25,984 nt of DNA, taken from positions 1-25,984 of the IMG/VR virus record IMGVR_UViG_3300042898_001863, one strand, 5' to 3'. Made by a program: the position numbers and the translations under genes. A model generated the notes under the pieces. The model was not told the origin of the DNA, made no database searches, and was given only the letters and a program-made list of their open reading frames with translations. The DNA is from a virus. Of this stretch, positions 23,126 to 25,984 are shown one piece after another. Position 1 is the stretch's first letter. The number at the start of each line of letters is the position of its first letter.

Positions 23126-23512
23126 TTAAGCGTCTAAGTTTACATCTGGTAATTGCATCTGCTCTGCAATGGTTACATCTACAAAAGCTATGCCGGAAGC
23201 TGGTGCTGGATGAGGAGCGAATAGTGTATCCGCTACTTCCTGTTTCACACACCAAATGTTTCCACTCCTATAAGGATTAGTTGCATCTTGTGTTTTTGCT
23301 TCTACAGCACCAATTAAAATAAAGCCTTGTGATTTCATATCCTTACAGTCAGGACATAATTCTTTAGACCACATTACTTTACCGTGCATATCATCAACAG
23401 CTTTTGCAGCTTTCTCTGATAGCTTAGTATTAATAAACACTGAGCCATCCATTTCTTTAGCGCACACAGGGCATAGTTCATGAACTAATGCAGCGCTCAT
23501 TTTATTTTTCAT
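23126..23512 (-). CDS. Cys-rich (zinc-ribbon-like) hypothetical protein, 128 aa
   Basis: A 128-residue protein with two CxxC knuckles, ELCPVCAKEM and ELCPDCKDM about 40 residues apart, which could bind one zinc ion, followed by a beta-rich C-terminus (FILIGAVE, IWCVKQEV). I use the ATG at 23512; an in-frame TTG seven codons earlier is less likely and would overlap the preceding stop. Related small Cys-rich proteins are, as I recall, common in phages of this type; function unknown. Confidence 0.68.
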   Translation of the reverse strand: MKNKMSAALVHELCPVCAKEMDGSVFINTKLSEKAAKAVDDMHGKVMWSKELCPDCKDMKSQGFILIGAVEAKTQDATNPYRSGNIWCVKQEVADTLFAPHPAPASGIAFVDVTIAEQMQLPDVNLDA

Positions 23513-23522
23513 AGTACTTGTT

Positions 23523-23744
23523 TTAGGGTTCAATAATTCCTCTGTCTATAAGATCGTATGCAGCACGTCCAAACCAACCTTGAAGAGAATACGCAATACC
23601 TGTATCATGTAGATACTGCCATGCATCTCTTTGTTGTTCTTCAGTTGCATCTTCACCCTCACAAAAGCCTTCTGCTATTGCAGTGGCCATGTAAGGTGTA
23701 AGTGCGTTATAGAAATCAGATCTTGTTTTGATTTTAACTTCCAT
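23523..23744 (-). CDS. Small hypothetical protein, 73 aa
   Basis: A soluble helical protein (FYNALTPYMATAIAEGFCEGE, then WQYLHDTGIAYSLQGWFGRAAYDLI). It looks like a compact helical fold that I cannot name. It overlaps the preceding gene by one base. Confidence 0.72.
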   Translation of the reverse strand: MEVKIKTRSDFYNALTPYMATAIAEGFCEGEDATEEQQRDAWQYLHDTGIAYSLQGWFGRAAYDLIDRGIIEP

Positions 23745-24109
23745 TAGTATACAATTATAATTTTACCATTCTTTAAATCAAGCTTTACATCCTTGATGTC
23801 TAAGCTGATTGTGTTACCTGTAGAAACAGAGGTTGTTTCTTCAATCTTTGGTTTTCTAACCACAGGGTTTTCTACAATCTTGCGTGTAAGAGGAACCTTA
23901 GTTGTATTTCTCTTCAAGAAAGACATGTTCACACCCATCTCAGCTTTCCTGTATCTTAGATATACAGCTTGTGGTGACACATTAAAATGTTCTGCGGCTT
24001 TGATTACACCATTCCACATTACTTCTTGATTCTTTTTTGCCTCATCAATAAATTGATTGATGATTCTAAGGTCTGCTTCAGACCACCATTTTGATTTTCT
24101 TTTTGCCAT
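23744..24109 (-). CDS. Myb/SANT-like DNA-binding protein
   Basis: The N-terminal 55 residues look like a Myb/SANT-type helix-turn-helix: a basic lead-in (MAKRKSKWWSEADLRII), a second helix around KNQEVMWNGVIKAA, and a recognition helix VSPQAVYLRYRKAE. The remaining part has a basic linker (60-85) and a hydrophilic beta-rich end. This suggests a DNA-binding regulator of phage genes or a host-genome-directed factor. The motif is a reasonable impression, not a formal domain match. Confidence 0.55.
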   Translation of the reverse strand: MAKRKSKWWSEADLRIINQFIDEAKKNQEVMWNGVIKAAEHFNVSPQAVYLRYRKAEMGVNMSFLKRNTTKVPLTRKIVENPVVRKPKIEETTSVSTGNTISLDIKDVKLDLKNGKIIIVY

Positions 24110-24111
24110 GA

Positions 24112-24423
24112 TTACATGTTGTCTAATTGTTCTTGTTTATCTAATAATTCTTGTATTTGTTCTGCTGTATACTCTTTTGTTAACAGTTTTAAAAACTTGA
24201 CTGCCACATTTATAGTTAACTCATTAGGAAAATGTGTAAAGGGAGTATAATAATCTAAGAAAGAAGTTACTTCATACAGTATATCTGCTTTTACTTTATG
24301 GTTTTCAGCTTTTGACTTATTACCATAAGTAGCATCTTCCATTTTCTCTTCTAAAACATCCATGAGATCTTTTATTTCTAGCTGATCATAATTCAGTTTT
24401 ATGTGTAAACTTAAATAACCCAT
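24112..24423 (-). CDS. Small hypothetical helical protein, 103 aa
   Basis: A helical, acidic protein with no recognised domain (LKDVLEEK-like helices and a C-terminal EYTAEQIQELLDKQEQ helix). It starts five bases after the ParB-like gene ends and stops two bases before the SANT-like gene begins, so it is a member of the same transcript. Confidence 0.7.
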   Translation of the reverse strand: MGYLSLHIKLNYDQLEIKDLMDVLEEKMEDATYGNKSKAENHKVKADILYEVTSFLDYYTPFTHFPNELTINVAVKFLKLLTKEYTAEQIQELLDKQEQLDNM

Positions 24424-24428
24424 AGTTT

Positions 24429-25142
24429 TTAACAGCTAAGTTTATACTGACTTTCAAGATTTCTTGTCATAGCTTTATGATCATGCACAATCTCAATTTT
24501 ATCTTTGTGTATGGCAAGAGTTTTCATAAAACAATCATGATTATATGTTCTTGTAGTTCTTGCAAAGTCTAAATATCCTTTCATAAAATTAGCATTGTTA
24601 GTCTTCATAAATGCACATACCTCTATAAGATGTTTAGTCATTTTATCTGCATCCTGGCATTTAAGTGAGAACTTACCACTTTTTATATCATGGGGAGATG
24701 CATAACCTAAAATCTTAGCTGAAACACTATAGTTAAATCCTGTAGAAAGCTTATGAGCTTTAAGTGTGTTATAAGAATCTTTTCCTGTAGCACAAAAAGC
24801 ATCTACAAAATTGTCAAGTTTCCATGAAGCTGATGTTGTATTTAAACAAGCAATCATATTAACTATTTCTTCTGTATTTTCTGCTTCTGCTACTTTACAT
24901 TCTACTTCTTTAATACCAGCTTTTATTAAAGCTGTTATAAGATGCTGTCCATCTACAATAAATGGTTTTATACTAGCTGAATATAATTTAGTCTTAACAA
25001 TTACAGGTAATCTGAGAATACCATATTTGTGCAAAGAGGATAATAATTTATTCACATGCTCCATATTCACCTCCCTATTAAAAGGGATATATGAAAGATC
25101 TTTTATTTTTAATACTTCTGTTTTTGTTTCTTTAAGTTTCAT
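24429..25142 (-). CDS. ParB/Srx-like N-terminal domain protein
   Basis: A 237-residue protein with a ParB-type N-terminal domain: YIPFNREVN (18-26), KYGILRLPVIV (39-49) and the signature IVDGQHLITALIKAG (62-76). The middle carries an AENTEEIVNMIACLNTT segment, typical of phage and plasmid ParB-like proteins that follow it with a helical region. No clear C-terminal dimerisation domain or HTH is visible. Such proteins may cleave or bind DNA, or be linked to DNA modification. Partitioning is not implied, because no ParA is in the window. Confidence 0.75.
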   Translation of the reverse strand: MKLKETKTEVLKIKDLSYIPFNREVNMEHVNKLLSSLHKYGILRLPVIVKTKLYSASIKPFIVDGQHLITALIKAGIKEVECKVAEAENTEEIVNMIACLNTTSASWKLDNFVDAFCATGKDSYNTLKAHKLSTGFNYSVSAKILGYASPHDIKSGKFSLKCQDADKMTKHLIEVCAFMKTNNANFMKGYLDFARTTRTYNHDCFMKTLAIHKDKIEIVHDHKAMTRNLESQYKLSC

Positions 25143-25155
25143 GTCTCTGTAGTTT

Positions 25156-25569
25156 TTAATTGTTTAATCTGTTAATACTAAATCCTAGTTCCTTTGCTTC
25201 TTGAGGTCTCATCTCTATCCAATAGTGACAGCCTCTGCATACTGATAGCCAGTGAGCTTGATCCAATAACAAGTCTCCTATTCTACCCTTCATGTGATGT
25301 ACATCAGTTGATACCTGTGTACATACTTGTGGCAAGTGTGCTTGACACATAGGATGTTTTGTTAAGAACTCTTTTCTTAACTTGCTGTACTCTGCTTCTT
25401 GTTTTGATCTTTTAGGAGAGCGAGGGGAAATCCGTTTTTGTGTTGGTTTGACTTTAGTAGTAACTGAATGAGCACTCCAGCACTGCTTACAATAACGTTT
25501 CCCCTCTTTGTTCTTCCATATAGGACGTAGCTCTCCGCATCCATCACATATTTTCTTTATTATCTTCAT
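25156..25569 (-). CDS. HNH endonuclease with N-terminal zinc ribbon
   Basis: A 137-residue protein. An N-terminal zinc ribbon uses C8-x-x-C11 and C27-x-x-C30, followed by a basic linker (KPTQKRISPRSPKR) and a C-terminal HNH-type nuclease: C75/C83 in the first knuckle, TDVHHMKGR (H91, H92) and CRGCHYWIE (C111, C114, H115). This is a layout of phage HNH nucleases related to NinG-like and homing-type enzymes. I start at the ATG at 25569; the frame continues upstream, but the extra residues there are translated from the overlapping neighbour. It overlaps that neighbour by 26 bases. Confidence 0.78.
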   Translation of the reverse strand: MKIIKKICDGCGELRPIWKNKEGKRYCKQCWSAHSVTTKVKPTQKRISPRSPKRSKQEAEYSKLRKEFLTKHPMCQAHLPQVCTQVSTDVHHMKGRIGDLLLDQAHWLSVCRGCHYWIEMRPQEAKELGFSINRLNN

Positions 25570-25774
25570 TTGTCTTCTTTGATTCCAAGACTGATTTCTT
25601 TGCAATGACAAGCGCATTCCCAAGTGTCTTGTTAAACACGGTAATACCGGCACGCGCTTGTTGCATTGTATTGTCTTGTTTCACTAAAGTTTTAAGTAGC
25701 TCTTCTTCAAGAGCACCTTCAGGACTCATGACTAGACATACACCATCATCTCCTATTAAAAATTCTACATGCAT
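25544..25774 (-). CDS. Small hypothetical protein, 76 aa
   Basis: A soluble protein with an acidic first half (LIGDDGVCLVMSPEGALEEE) and a lysine/glutamate-rich C-terminus, probably helical. No family is recognised. It overlaps its two neighbours by 26 and 10 bases. Confidence 0.68.
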   Translation of the reverse strand: MHVEFLIGDDGVCLVMSPEGALEEELLKTLVKQDNTMQQARAGITVFNKTLGNALVIAKKSVLESKKTNEDNKENM

Positions 25775-25968
25775 TTGGTTAAGGGTTTTAATTCATAAAA
25801 GTTTGGAGGCAGTATAGCCTCTTGAATTAGTTTCAAAATAATTTGTGCTTTGGTTATTCTCAATTCCTTGAATGAGATTTTGTTTACAAAATCAGGATCT
25901 GTCTCGCTTGTAGTCTGCTCAAAGTGATCTGCAAATTCTGTCTTTGGAAACACTGCATTGAAGAACAT
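25765..25968 (-). CDS. Small hypothetical protein, 67 aa
   Basis: A soluble, helical 67-residue protein with no recognised domain. It is the rightmost gene in the window, starting 16 bp from the right edge with an A-rich leader; any gene upstream is not visible. It overlaps the next gene by ten bases. Confidence 0.68.
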   Translation of the reverse strand: MFFNAVFPKTEFADHFEQTTSETDPDFVNKISFKELRITKAQIILKLIQEAILPPNFYELKPLTKCM

Positions 25969-25984
25969 TGTACTAATGTTATTA

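Noticed and set aside
24429-25142. ParB partition system
   Set aside because: Only a ParB-type N-terminal domain is visible; there is no ParA gene or parS-like repeat in the window, so partitioning is not claimed.
25570-25653. N-terminal extension of the HNH nuclease
   Set aside because: The extra 28 residues fall in the coding part of the overlapping gene at 25544-25774, while the zinc ribbon begins right after the ATG at 25569.
1-25984. CRISPR array, tRNA, rRNA, integrase or transposase
   Set aside because: No regularly spaced repeats, no tRNA-like cloverleaf with a T-loop consensus, and no recombinase or transposase motifs were seen when reading both strands. A dedicated tRNA and repeat search would settle this.

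Overview
The window looks like part of the genome of a tailed bacteriophage infecting a member of the Bacteroidota, plausibly a crAss-like phage or a relative (inference). It is AT-rich and packed with short, mostly same-strand genes that abut or overlap by ATGA junctions. Starts are preceded by A-rich tracts instead of Shine-Dalgarno sequences, as is usual in Bacteroidota. The standard code fits: all chosen starts are ATG, and TAA, TAG and TGA are all used as stops. No integrase, transposase, tRNA, rRNA or CRISPR array is visible, and no virion structural gene is recognisable, so this is the replication and early/accessory part of the genome.

Region 1 (1-14446, minus strand) is the replication/recombination arm. 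In transcription order it runs: possible replisome organiser or helicase loader, DnaB-like helicase, unknown protein, Sak4-like ATPase, probable ssDNA-binding protein, terminator-like hairpin, TOPRIM primase, GIY-YIG-like nuclease, a DUF6878/DUF6915/unknown/VWA-metallopeptidase/MoxR cassette with two unknown proteins, RecE/Cas4-like PD-(D/E)XK nuclease, two unknown proteins, a second terminator-like hairpin, and a family B DNA polymerase cut by the left edge. Helicase, primase, polymerase, SSB, annealing-type ATPase and exonuclease make a nearly self-sufficient replication and recombination set.

Region 2 (14447-16237) switches strand. A plus-strand pair of overlapping membrane genes with spanin-like features is followed by a convergent uracil-DNA glycosylase on the minus strand, then a single plus-strand gene with a good Bacteroidota -7 promoter match almost on its start codon.

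Region 3 (16230-25968, minus strand) is an accessory run of about thirty small genes. The recognisable ones are a ClpS protease adaptor, a small lipoprotein, a membrane protein, an SF2 helicase, a Cys-rich protein, a Myb/SANT-like DNA-binding protein, a ParB-like protein and an HNH nuclease. Two genes under 60 codons (18453-18605 and 19238-19357) fill what would otherwise be gaps.

The two most interesting items are the phage-borne ClpS, which could redirect the host N-degron protease, and the MoxR-VWA-DUF6915-DUF6878 cassette inside the replication arm, a chaperone/metallopeptidase-like system whose role in a phage is unclear.
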